Of a DNA stretch of 64,000 nucleotides, positions 1 through 9,681 are shown piece after piece (the first letter of the stretch is position 1; every line of letters begins with the position of its first letter). The notes beneath the pieces were generated by a model. It worked only from the letters and a program-made list of their open reading frames with translations, did no database searches and was not told the origin of the DNA. Origin of the DNA: Balamuthia mandrillaris (Eukaryota > Discosea > Longamoebia > Balamuthiidae); contig JAVKOQ010000194.1 of NCBI GenBank assembly GCA_031835245.1, forward strand, positions 35,115-99,114, read 5' to 3'. A program made the position numbers and the translations under genes.

Positions 1-410
1 GGCCTGTATTCTGTTCAACAGCGTTTGCGCTGGCGAGCGCACTTGCTCCAGGTAAAACTCCTTCCAAGGGACTTGTTCGCCTTTGCTCCCCTCCACCGAT
101 GCAAGGTGCGACGTCCAGAGTTGCTGCTCATCTTCCTCATCGTGTTGCTTTGCTTTGCTTTGGCGCTGTCTTCTCCACCTCCTTCGGTAGAGCTCTTTCC
201 TAAAAATGATTTTAGTAGCGAGAGAGAGGGAGAGAGAGAGAGAGAGAGAGGAGAGACAAACCACAAATAATCAGACTCTGCCAACTCCTTCCACCTATGA
301 CAAACACCAGCGCAGGAGCCGCACAGCTCTCTTTCGTTCAAATACGAAAAGGCCACCAAAAGAACCTCGCTGGGCAGCACGTCCTCCACGCTTCTTCTTT
401 CTTCTGCCAT
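1..410 (-). CDS. F-box protein, N-terminal part (cut by window edge)
   Basis: Two exons are visible, 410-262 and 199-1, and the second runs off the left edge. The start is the ATG at 410-408. Residues about 12-45 form an F-box (LPSEVLLVAFSYL, then a conserved Val-Cys-x-x-Trp around VCHRWKELA). After the GT-AG intron, whose sense strand is CT-rich, the frame continues as LWKELYRRRW, the usual end of an F-box. By family knowledge an F-box binds Skp1 and makes the protein a substrate receptor of an SCF ubiquitin ligase. The substrate-binding domain is outside the window, so the target cannot be guessed. The gene is divergent from the CWC2 gene, with about 200 bp between start codons, so the two probably share a promoter region. 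Confidence 0.8.
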
Positions 411-607
411 TTTCTTTTTTTTTTTGCTATCACATATTTTCAAAGCGCCAATCATAAATCAAATGAAGTTTTTGATCAGATTGTCGACAAGATTAATACG
501 ATCAACAAATGTTTCGCGTCGACATGAGATATTCACGTCGTCACGAGAAACTAGTGCAGAAAAAAAAAGCGAAGATGAAGAGAGGAGCAGAAGCCGTCGA
601 TCAAGCC

Positions 608-2516
608 ATGGCCACCTTCGCGTGGCAACAACAGCAGAACCCAGTCGGGCCGCCTTCGCGTGGCGGGAGCGCCAGCCGAAGCGGCGGGAGTGCCAGTGCG
701 GACCGGGAGGAAGCAGGGCAGGCGCTAGTACCTTCAATCAATCCGCAAGGCCCTCCGTTCCTGGGCACTTTCAATCGACCAGCGAGAAAGCAGGCCGCAG
801 AGGTGGACAAGTGGGACACAGATGCCACCATGTACAATATTTGGTACCACAGAAAACTGGGCGACTACCGCAGCACTCGTGTTGAGGGAAAGTGCGTCAT
901 TTTGCTCGCCCTTCTCTTCTCTCTTTCACTCTTTCACTCTCTCACTCTCTCTCTCTCTCTCTCTCTCTCTCGCTTTCTCTTCCTCTTCTCGTTTTCTCCT
1001 GTTTTCTATTTGTGGTGGGTGGCTAAGTCTTTGAATTTTAAAATGTTGCTACAGAGAAAATGCAGCTTATCGCTGTGTGCCAAGACGAGACGCGGGAGAG
1101 ACGAAAGCGGCGCCAGACAGTTGGATTTGTCTCTTCTTTGCCAAAGGCAAATGCGTCAAGGTTCTCTGTCCGCTTCTTTGCCTCTCCCTCTACTGTTCTC
1201 TTCTTCCTTCTCCTCTGTTCTCTCTTCTTTTCTCTACCCTCCCGTGTTCTCTCCGTCTCTTTCGTTCTTCTCCCTGCTGTGTTGTCAATCCTCTGCGGAG
1301 AGCTAACCTGCAAGCGATGGGGGCGAGCAGGGAGCAGAGTGCACTTTCTACCATCGCTTGCCAGATGAGCAAGAAGAAGCCCGATTGGACCTTGCCTACG
1401 ATGTTTTCGGCAGAGAACGGCATCGGTACGTCCGTCTTTTTCCATGCGTGGGTGATAAATAGAGAACGAAGCGAAGCGAAGAGAAGAGAACGACGAAGAG
1501 AAGAGAAGAGAAGAGAACGACGAAGAGACAAGGAGAAATAGGCATAGAGAAGAGAAGACAAAGCCCAAGACAAGGAAAGCTATTGTTTGTTTGCTCACCT
1601 TTTGACAAAAAAAAAATAGCATGGATCGTGATGATATGGGTGGCAGAGGTTCCTTCTCCAGAGACAATAGAACTCTCTACGTGGGTGGCCTTCGTAGAGT
1701 AAAAGGCACTGACCTAGAAGAGCTCATCCGGAAAAACTTTATCGAATGGGGCCACATCGAATCATGTACGTTTTTCTCTCTCTCTCTCTCTCTCTCACCC
1801 TTCTCTTTTCTATCGTTATCGCACAACAAATACTTACTTGCAATAAATAAAACTCATCAGTGAGAGTCATCTACGACAAGTCGATCGCCTTTGTAAGGTA
1901 CAAACTGCGCGCTGCTGCCGAGTTTGCCAAGGAGGCCATGGCCGACCAAACCCTCGGCTACAAGGAGGTGCTGAACGTGCGATGGGCCAACGAGGATCCC
2001 AACCCACGCGCGCAGGAGGAGAACGCACGTGCCATGGAGCTTAAAGTACGGCAAGCCGTTCAACAAACGTACGGCACACCGCTCTATCCCGACATGCAAG
2101 CTCTCTCCAACGGAGATGCCTATCCTAATACCGATACTCAGTACGGTGATTCTTCTGCTGCTGCTTATGCTTCTTCCTCAAATTCTTCTGGCTATGGAGG
2201 AGGAGGAGGATGGCCGCATCAACAAGCTGGAGCTCAGCAGCAGTACACGAAAGAGCAGTGGAGGCAGTGGTACCTCTATTACTATGGATATATTCCGGAT
2301 GGCTTTGAGCAAGACTTTGTTGTTGCTGCTGAAAAAGAAGACCAAAAAGAAGAAGCGAACGAAGAAGAGGAAGAGGAAGAGGAGAAAGAGGATAAGGAGG
2401 AGGAGGAAGAAGCAGAAGAGGATAAAGAAGAAGCAGAAGAAGAGAAAGAAAAAGAAAAAGAAGAGGAAGCGGCAGGAGGAAAACAAGAGAAGCAAAAGAA
2501 AAGAAAGTTGGTATGA
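608..2516 (+). CDS. CWC2: Pre-mRNA splicing factor CWC2 (RBM22-like)
   Basis: Exons 608-891, 1055-1160, 1331-1425, 1620-1765 and 1861-2516 give 428 residues in one frame. Cwc2/RBM22 contacts U6 snRNA in the spliceosome catalytic core as part of the NineTeen-complex-related proteins. The N-terminal half has the Cwc2 'Torus' region (MYNIWYHRKLGDY) and a CCCH zinc finger assembled across an intron (Cys-x7-Cys-x5-Cys-x3-His, ending ECTFYH). Then follow the diagnostic linker RDDMGGRGSF and an RRM with RNP2 RTLYVGGL and RNP1 region IAFVRYK. The FAKEAMADQT and RWANEDPNP stretches match the family closely. The C-terminal tail of about 60 residues is Glu/Lys-rich low complexity. Start uncertainty: in-frame ATGs also lie at 575 and 509; I chose 608 because homology begins soon after. 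AATAAA-like signals follow the stop. Confidence 0.93.
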
Positions 2517-2771
2517 GTTTTTATAAAACACAAACAAATGATAAATAAAAATAAACTAATAACAAAAAAGAAAATAAGAAACAAAAGAACACATCTAAGC
2601 AAAAAAGAAAAAGAAAGCGATTCTTTGTCTTCTTTTTTCCTCCCTCTCTCTCTCTCATCTTAAGACAGCTTAGAGAAAGTGTGTGCCTGAAAAAAAGAAT
2701 AGGAAGATAGCAACAAGCATTAGAACATAGATAACGGAAATGAGAGGGAAGAAGAAGAAGTAAGCAATGTA

Positions 2772-4904
2772 TCATACCAATCCAGATTGAGGATGGAAAC
2801 GAGCCCACATCATCACTCCAGAAAGAGCCAGCGAGACAAGACAGAAGAGACCGCCAAGGCTCACCAATACAATAGCCCAAACAGGCAAGAATGGCACCAC
2901 CGTTATTGTTCCTTTTTGTCAACGTAGAATAGGCATTAGACCACTATAGCAAACAAAGCAACACAACACAACACAACACAAACCTTTTTGAGAACGATTG
3001 CTAAAGTTGTTGTTTCTGGTGGAGATGTAATGGTAGGTAGTCCAGGCATGGTCCTCCGTGATCTCCAACAACCCGCCATCAAAGTACCTCGAGGCCGCGT
3101 TCAGGAGCTCGCAGTTCCTCGGGTCCCTCTCCCTCTGATCCTGGTTGAGGCCCTCGTCGAGCATGGCCTGATAGTCCGCTGCGCACTGCTCGGGGTCCTG
3201 ATCAAGATAGGCAAAGCGCCGGGCGGTGCTGCTGCCGGAGAAGAAGTCCTGATCGCCTGCGGGGTAGTTCTTGCTGAGGTGGTTCACAAAGACCACATTG
3301 CTGCGATCGGTGCCCAGGGTGCCCTCGCCGTCGTTGCCGGTGGGGTTGCTGTCCGCCCCGGTCCATTGGAAGTGGATGTAGTCGCCGACGCGAACGTCCA
3401 GGTTGTTGGGAGTAAAGTCGTACTCCACGGCGGGGTAGACCTGCACGATGTTACCACGCTTGCCGCGGACGTTGATGTTGAAGATGCGCTTGATGTCGTC
3501 CACGCCGCGGTCGCGAATGGCAAAGACGTGGGAGCGGTCCTGGAAGGTCCTGCCAAACTGGGCGGTGTTGACGGCCAGGCGGACTTTGTAGAGGTCATCG
3601 TTAAAAAGGGGGACGGAGGGGTTGTTAGTGACTGGGGAGAGCTCGGCGCCGTTGTGGCGGTAGTCGAGGTTGCGGCTGTAGTCGCCGGTGGAGATGTTGT
3701 AGCGGATGCGCAGCACGCAGCGCTCGTTGACATCGTCGGGGATGGTCCAGTTGTACATACTGGTGTAGGGTCCTCCTCCAGAGTTGCCTAACCAATATTT
3801 GTTCTTGTTAAAATGAAGAACAAGCAGGAAGAGAGAGAGGGAGAGAGAAGGAGAGAGAGAGAGAGAGAGAGAGAGAAGGAGGAGGAGGAACGGGAGGAGG
3901 GAGAAGCAGAAGAAGGCCAAGAAGCACAAAAGAACGAGAACAAGAATAAGAAGAGAATTGGAGGGAAATAGCAAAACAAGAAGAAAGAAGCAGAGAATGG
4001 AAAGGGTACCCAAGTGGTTGTCACGGTCATCGCGCCTCATGACAAAGCAATCAGGCTCACCAATGCCCCAAGTAAACCAGTCCCACCGACCGCCTCCATC
4101 AAGGCAGGTCTTCTCCGTCGCAAACTGCGGCAGGGAGCAATAGCCCTTGGCCCTCTTGTTCTGACTGTTGGTGGTGAAGTAGTCACAGTCATCCGAGTCG
4201 TCCACTAGCACGGCAATGTCCTTCCAGGGGGAGGGATACCAATAAGGGTAGTAGTCTCTCTCCTCGGGGCACTCAAAGCCCCGTCGGGTGCCGCCAGGGT
4301 TCTGTCTGGTCCTGGTGGCCTGGTTGCCAGGGTTCTGGTCGGCTACAAAGAGGCCCTGGTTCCTGGGCCTGACCTTGCAGGCCTGGTAGTACTCGTAGGG
4401 CTCGTGCATGCCGTAGGTGTAGACCTGGCAGCCGTCGCCACTGCCGGTGACGCACTCCCTGGCGGGCTCGTCCCCGCGGGCCTGGAACTCCTGGGGGTCG
4501 GCCTGCAGCTGGTTGTAAGTGTTGACGTCGTCGGGGATGATGTCGTTGCTCACCCCGTCGCGGATGTGCCAGGTGTCCCAGCCCAAGCGGTCGGCAATCC
4601 CGTCGTCCTGGCACATGTACTGGATGACGATGTTGCAGTGGGTGTTGGGGTTGGCGCAGGAGTGCTGGTGGGTCCACTCGATGGAAAGGCGGGAGCCAGT
4701 GAGGAAGTGCATCTTGGGACCCCAGTGGTAGCCGCCGTTGTTGTTGTTTTGGGAGTCAAAGAGGCGGTTGTTGGAGGCGGCCACCAGGCGGTTGTTGCTA
4801 CCCCGCGGGTTGTGCATGTAGATGTCTGCCTGGGAGGGCAAGACGAGCAGGTGGAGGGCGAGCAAGAAGGTGGCGAGGCCTGCTAGCAAAGCTGGACTTG
4901 GCAT
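2772..4904 (-). CDS. Secreted/membrane-anchored protein with cupredoxin-like segment, function unknown
   Basis: Exons 4904-4010, 3787-2984 and 2911-2772 give 612 residues. The start at 4904 gives a clear signal peptide (MPSPALLAGLATFLLALHLL, cleavage near SQA). The mature protein begins with HNPRGSNNRL and NNRLFDSQNNNNGGY, features I recognise from large uncharacterised secreted proteins of animals and protists. A Cys-rich ectodomain follows. Around residue 480 the stretch YDFTPNNLDVRVGDYIHFQW resembles a cupredoxin-fold strand pair, but copper ligands cannot be assigned. The last exon supplies one transmembrane helix (VWAIVLVSLGGLFCLVSLAL) and a very short tail, so it is probably a type I surface protein. 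Exon 1 is strongly GC-biased at codon third positions, suggesting high expression. Substrate and role are unknown; I do not call it a polysaccharide monooxygenase. Confidence 0.8.
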
Positions 4905-5427
4905 CTTTGGGGATGGATTACACACCCAACTTGAGCGTTCTTCAACTCTGTTATGCAAACTTCAATAAAAAAAATATGTTTGTTCAGTCAATCGTGTCTC
5001 CAAAGAAATCAATCAAAAACTTTTTTTTTGGGGGTTTTTGAATCAAAAAAAAAAAGAAGAACAAGCACGAACTTCAACAGACAGTATTACAAGTGGGGTT
5101 GGCCGTGGTGCCAACGCTGAAGCTCTTTACGTACGTGTGCCCGATAGGGAGGAAAAAAATGATATTGGCTCTTGTTTTTTTTTTTCTTCTCTTCCTTGTC
5201 GACAACAATTACCAAAAGTACCCGTTCCAAATTACCGCTGGTGACACGATGGAAGAACGATCAGCACGAGCTGTAGTGCCTCGGGTTGGACACTATTGGG
5301 AAGTTGCTCTGCCAGTATCGGATAGCAGCAACCTTGAAATGGCCATTGTCGACAGGAAAAGCTGCTCGAAAACTGTTAAGCGATTGTGCACAAGAACAGG
5401 ACAACTAAGACAAAAAAAAGATCATCT
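4905..5427 (+). other. Intergenic gap between divergent genes
   Basis: Divergent promoter region of the secreted protein (-) and the small basic protein (+). It holds A/T runs around 4970-5060 and 5175-5190. A short ATG-initiated frame at 5159-5446 begins like a signal peptide but overlaps the next gene's start and has no other support. Confidence 0.5.
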
Positions 5428-6049
5428 ATGCAGCGGCCACGAATGATGATGGCACTCCCTCGCGCCAGCAGTGCTTGCGGTTGCCGGAGCTTCCTTTCCG
5501 CTGTGCCCTCCTTCTCTTCTTCTTCTTCTTCTTCATCATCCTCCTCTCGCTTGAATTCCGGCAGAGGCCGCGGCCTCTTCTCCTCCCCATGCGCTGCTGG
5601 CTATCACCGCTCCTCCGTACCGCTGATGAACCAGCGCCTGCAGAAGAGGGTGAGCAGCATGGAGGCCGTGCGAAAGAGGATTCAAGAGACAAGAGAAGTG
5701 AAAGAAAAGCAAAAACAACAAGTACCGTAGTGCTACGTTTTTTTTTAATGTTTTGTTTTTGAATGTTTGATTTTGAGTAGCGAGAAAAGAAAACATAGCC
5801 GACCGCACCGCTACTCTTTTTTTTGTTGTGTTTTTGTTTTGCCCTTCTCATCCCTTTTTTTTTTTTGCATGCAGGGCGAACTGATAACAGATCCTTTGGT
5901 GCTGCGTGCCTACAAAGAGGTGCATGCGGAGGACATTGAGGGCAGGGAGGTGAACTATGACAGCTTCCGCTCGGAAGCACCAAAGACCGCTGCGCGGGCA
6001 ACCAGAGAGAAGAAGGAGGTGTCTAAACGTTGGGAAAAAGAGGTCTTGC

Positions 6050-6081
<32 letters not shown>

Positions 6082-6245
6082 CTCTCTCTAGCTTTTACTT
6101 CTCTCTCTCTCTCTCTCTCCTCTCTCTCCCCTCCCGCTGCTGCTCCGCCTGTCCCTATGTCTACTCTGTTTGCTCGCTTGCCGTTTTGTTTCACACTCCT
6201 CTCCATTCTTCATCTTCGTTTTCCACTCTTTGTTCACTCACTCTT

Positions 6246-6286
<41 letters not shown>

Positions 6287-6457
6287 AATCTCTCTTCTTG
6301 CTTTCACAACATCCTCCAACAGAAGAAGAAACGAGCAGAAAAGGCCACCAACAGCTACATCGATTTGAGCTTCTTGAACTCCATTCGCATGAAGGCCTCC
6401 TCCTCCACCAACAATAAGACGCCTCAATCCAACTCTGGGTTAGGGCTCACGAGTTAG
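5428..6457 (+). CDS. Small basic protein with mitochondrial-presequence-like N-terminus, unknown function
   Basis: Exons 5428-5721, 5875-6042 and 6323-6457 give 198 residues, all joined in phase 0. The ATG at 5428 is the first in frame and follows an A-run. The first 60 residues are rich in Ser and Arg with almost no acidic residues, followed by Gly-Arg and Ser-Pro stretches; this looks like a mitochondrial targeting sequence (inference). Residues about 65-170 are highly charged and probably helical (KRVSSMEAVRKRIQETREV and RWEKEKKKRAEKA). No catalytic motif is seen and I do not recognise a family; a mitochondrial ribosomal or assembly protein would fit the shape. Both introns are CT- or T-rich on the sense strand. 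The stop codon lies inside a short telomere-like TTAGGG cluster. Confidence 0.65.
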
Positions 6458-6469
6458 GGTTAGGGTTTC
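6437..6469 (+). repeat. Short interstitial TTAGGG (telomere-like) cluster
   Basis: Four GGGTTA/TTAGGG-type units sit around the stop codon of the preceding gene: GGGTTAGGG at 6437, then TTAGGGTTAGGGTTT at 6453-6467 with CTCACGAG between. The stop TAG is part of the second block. Confidence 0.6.
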
Positions 6470-6711
6470 GGCCTAATAAATTAAAACAATTTAAAGAATG
6501 CGTGGAATTTAAAACATGCCAGAAATGTTATGCATGCTTGGTATGTCGACAAAAAAGAACAGAAGTGGAGAGAGAAGAAGCCCAAGAGAGACAAGAAAGA
6601 ACGAGAAGTTTTAGGGTTCTGTGTCAAGTGCTTTGCTGAACCTTTTAATAGAAAAAAAAAAAGGACACACACATTCACATTTGAGCTTTACCTGCAAGTC
6701 ACTTGATAAGC

Positions 6712-8326
6712 ATGGAAGATAAGACGAAACAAGAGACGAAACCACTTTCTTTTCTGCGGGACAAGCACAAAGAGTACATTGTTTCTCTGGAGCAGGTTTC
6801 TCAGATCTCTCTTCTCTCTCCCTTAGGTGTGCTTTGTAACCTGTTCGTTTCTTGTGTGCACAGAAAAAGGACAACTTTGAGTACTACACCACAGAGCATC
6901 TTCGAGTAAGCGGAGTGTACTGGGGCACCTGCGCCATGGACATGCTGGACGCCCTTTCTGTCCTGAAGCCACAACGCGAACGCACCATTCAATGGGTGTT
7001 AAAGTGCCAACACCCTAACGGTTTATATTCGTTCCTCTGCTCTTTTCTCTGCTTCTCTCGTTCTCTCGTTCTCTCGTTCTCTCGTTCTCTCGTGTCTCTG
7101 CTTCTCTTCGTCCTTCGTGACACTGACAAAAAACACAAAGGCGGGTTCGGAGGCAATGTAGGACATGACCCACACATGCTCTACACCCTGAGCGCGGTGC
7201 AAGTCTTGGCCATACTGGGCGCATTGGACCGCTTGCCAGACAAAGAAGCGGTGGTCGGCTTTGTGGCTGGTCTGCAACAACCTGATGGTTCTTTCTTTGG
7301 TGATGAATGGGGCGAAGTTGATACAAGGCATGTGCTCTTTGCTTTTCGTTTTTTGTTTGTTTGTTTGTTGGGGTTGCTCTGCGCTCTTTATTTTTGTACG
7401 ACGTCCTCGTTTCTTTTCGGCTTGCTGACCTCGTTCCCTCTTAGGTTTGTGTACTGTGCTATCAATTGCTTGTCGCTGTTGGGCAGGCTGGATGCCATGA
7501 ACCTGGACAAGGCGGTGGAGTACATTGTGTCCTGCAAAAACTTTGACGGTGCCTTCGGCTGTACTCCTGGTGCTGAGTCTCATGCTGGTCAAAGTATACT
7601 TTTTCCCTTTGTTTATTCTTTCCTGCTTATCTTATCTTTTTCTTCTTTCTCTCTGTCTAACAATAACAACTTCTTTCTATCTTGTTTTCCATGTTGCAGC
7701 GTTTTGTTGTGTAGCAGCTTTGGCCATTGCTGGAGCGTTGCACCATTTGGATGCCGATCTGTTGGGGTGGTGGCTGTGCGAGCGGCAACTGGAAAACGGT
7801 GGACTAAATGGCAGACCTGAAAAACTTGCTGATGTACAACACACTTGTTCTTTTTCGTTTCTTCTCTCCCTCCTCCTTCATTGCTTCTCCTTTCTCCTTT
7901 TTCACCCCTTTTGCTTTTTATCGATGGGTTGACGCTATTTTTTCTTTGAACAGGTATGTTATTCGTGGTGGGTAATGTCAGCATTGAGCATCTTGGACAG
8001 GATACACTGGATCGACAGAGAGAAGTTGCGCGAGTTTATTCTTGCCTCTCAAGATGCAGAAACGGGCGGAATTGCAGACAGACCTGGCGACATGGTTGAC
8101 ATCTTTCACACTTTCTTTGGCGTAGGAGGTATCTTCTTGCTCTTCTTGTTCTCTCTTCTACCTGTTTTCACACGTTCCTTGTTTGCGTCTAGGCCTATCT
8201 TTGTTGGGATATGAGTCGTTGAAGGAGATCGATCCGGCATATGCCTTGACGAAGGAGACTCTGTCAAGGACAGGCGTTAAGATTCCAACAACTTCCTGGC
8301 TAGCTGCTGCTTCCTCTTCATCCTAA
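6712..8326 (+). CDS. RABGGTB: Rab geranylgeranyltransferase (type II) beta subunit
   Basis: Seven exons (6712-6795, 6864-7020, 7141-7327, 7445-7593, 7700-7833, 7954-8128, 8193-8326) give 339 residues, the usual length for this subunit. With the alpha subunit and REP it attaches geranylgeranyl groups to C-terminal cysteines of Rab GTPases, placing them on membranes. Prenyltransferase repeats are clear: [73 protein letters not shown] and [19 protein letters not shown]. The zinc-ligand pattern (Asp/Cys of the DVCYSWW block, His of the DIFHT block) is intact. Start ATG 6712. Intron 3 begins with GC (AAG|GCATGT), a non-canonical GC-AG intron needed to keep the DTRFVYCA block. Confidence 0.96.
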
Positions 8327-9681
8327 GTTTTCTTTTTTTCCATGAAACCTGATTTGTTTTGAACAAAGGAGAAAACAAAAATAAAGCAAAGCAAAGACAC
8401 AGAAGTGAAGGAAAATGCAAACGGAAAGGGAAGAGAAATAAACACTGTTGAAAGAAGCGAAGCAGGGAACTGACCGTGTTTTATTTGTTAAAGAAGCGAG
8501 CAGAGATACGAGAGAAGAGAGCAAGGGAGGAGAGAATAAGGGAATAAAGAGAGAATAAGAGAACGGAGAACGATCGAGAATGATAATGAGAATGAGCAGA
8601 GAGACGAGAGAAGAGAGAAGAGGGAAGAGGGAAGAGAGAAGAGGGAAGAGGGAAGAGGGAAGAGAGAAGAGAGAAGAGAGAAGAGAGAAGAGAGAAGAGA
8701 GAAGAGAGAAGAGAGAAGAGAGAAGAGAGAAGAGAATATTTAATCTATTTGGGGGGCAAAAACCCAAATGAATGAATGAAGGGCAACAAAATTTTTTGTC
8801 GGGGAAAAATCACTCGGATGGATGCTCTTCCTGGCGGTGCCCTGTCTGCTGGAAAACGTACGTATTTTCGTTGGACAGCTTTTTGACTTGGTCGGTGTCC
8901 TGAGGAGCAATATGGCCTTGTTTATTGTATTTTTTTTTTTGATGGCCCAAACAAAAAAATATTGTTCATCAAAGAAAAAAAAGAAAGTAGTGGCAAAAAA
9001 AAAAATAAAAGAAAAGAAAAAAGAGTAGCGGGAGAGAGAGGGCCGTTTTTTTTTTTTTGTTTCTTTGCTCATCAAGAGCAACGGTGCTGAGGGGAGTTTA
9101 CAAGTAAAGCGTTAGGTGCGTTGGGTTGTTGTTATTCTTTTCTCCCTCCCCTTTTTTTTTGTTTCTTCGTAAGAGAGTAAGAAAGATTTTTTTTTTTTGG
9201 GATGATGAGCAACGGTAAAAAAAATATTGCGCTACGTTTGAGGTTTTTTTTTTTTTTACTTTTCATCGCCCATCTTTGATGAAGCAGAAAACCCTCTCGT
9301 TCCGTTCTTTAAAGTTTTACAAAGCCGTTGAACAGCTATTTTTTCTTTTTCTGTTTTGCGGTTTTTTTTTTGATTTCGGTAACCTCATGCACTAATCTAC
9401 TTTTGTTGTCAACCTTTTGTTTTTTTTCCCCTTTGTGGTTTTCCCTCTGCTTCCCATCAAACAGAAGAACTGCGCTTTCCAAGTTTTGCAATCATCTTAC
9501 TTTTTTTTTCTTCTGAGTTGAAACCACAAAGCCTCGTGTTCGAAAGTTTCTGCGTTCTTTTTTTTGATACAAAAAACAAAACCTTTTCAACACGGTGGAG
9601 CGTACACAGAAAGAACCGGCGGCTCGAGATAGAGGTGAAGGAGGAAGAGATGCGTCGACGGTAAACTCGAATGGTAACGGA
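8327..9681. other. 1.35 kb gap without a recognisable gene
   Basis: The first part is the 3' flank of RABGGTB, with AATAAA-like sequence near 8378. Then comes a GA-rich minisatellite (8597-8735) and a long AT-rich stretch with many T and A runs (8930-9590). CGCTACG at 9231 and its complement-like TAGCGGG at 9028 match a motif recurring before other genes here. I see no coding exon. Confidence 0.5.
8597..8735. repeat. GA-rich minisatellite
   Basis: Tandem AGAGAAG/AGAGGGAAG units of about 7-8 bp run for roughly 140 bp with little interruption; purines only on the + strand. Confidence 0.85.

Noticed and set aside
4404-4886. Long Val/Gly-rich open frame on the strand opposite the secreted-protein gene
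   Set aside because: It mirrors the GC-biased codons of the real gene; no motif or splice support.
5159-5446. Open frame starting MILALVFFFLLFL, signal-peptide-like
   Set aside because: The hydrophobic part comes from a T-run, the rest lacks coding character, and it overlaps the start of a better supported gene.
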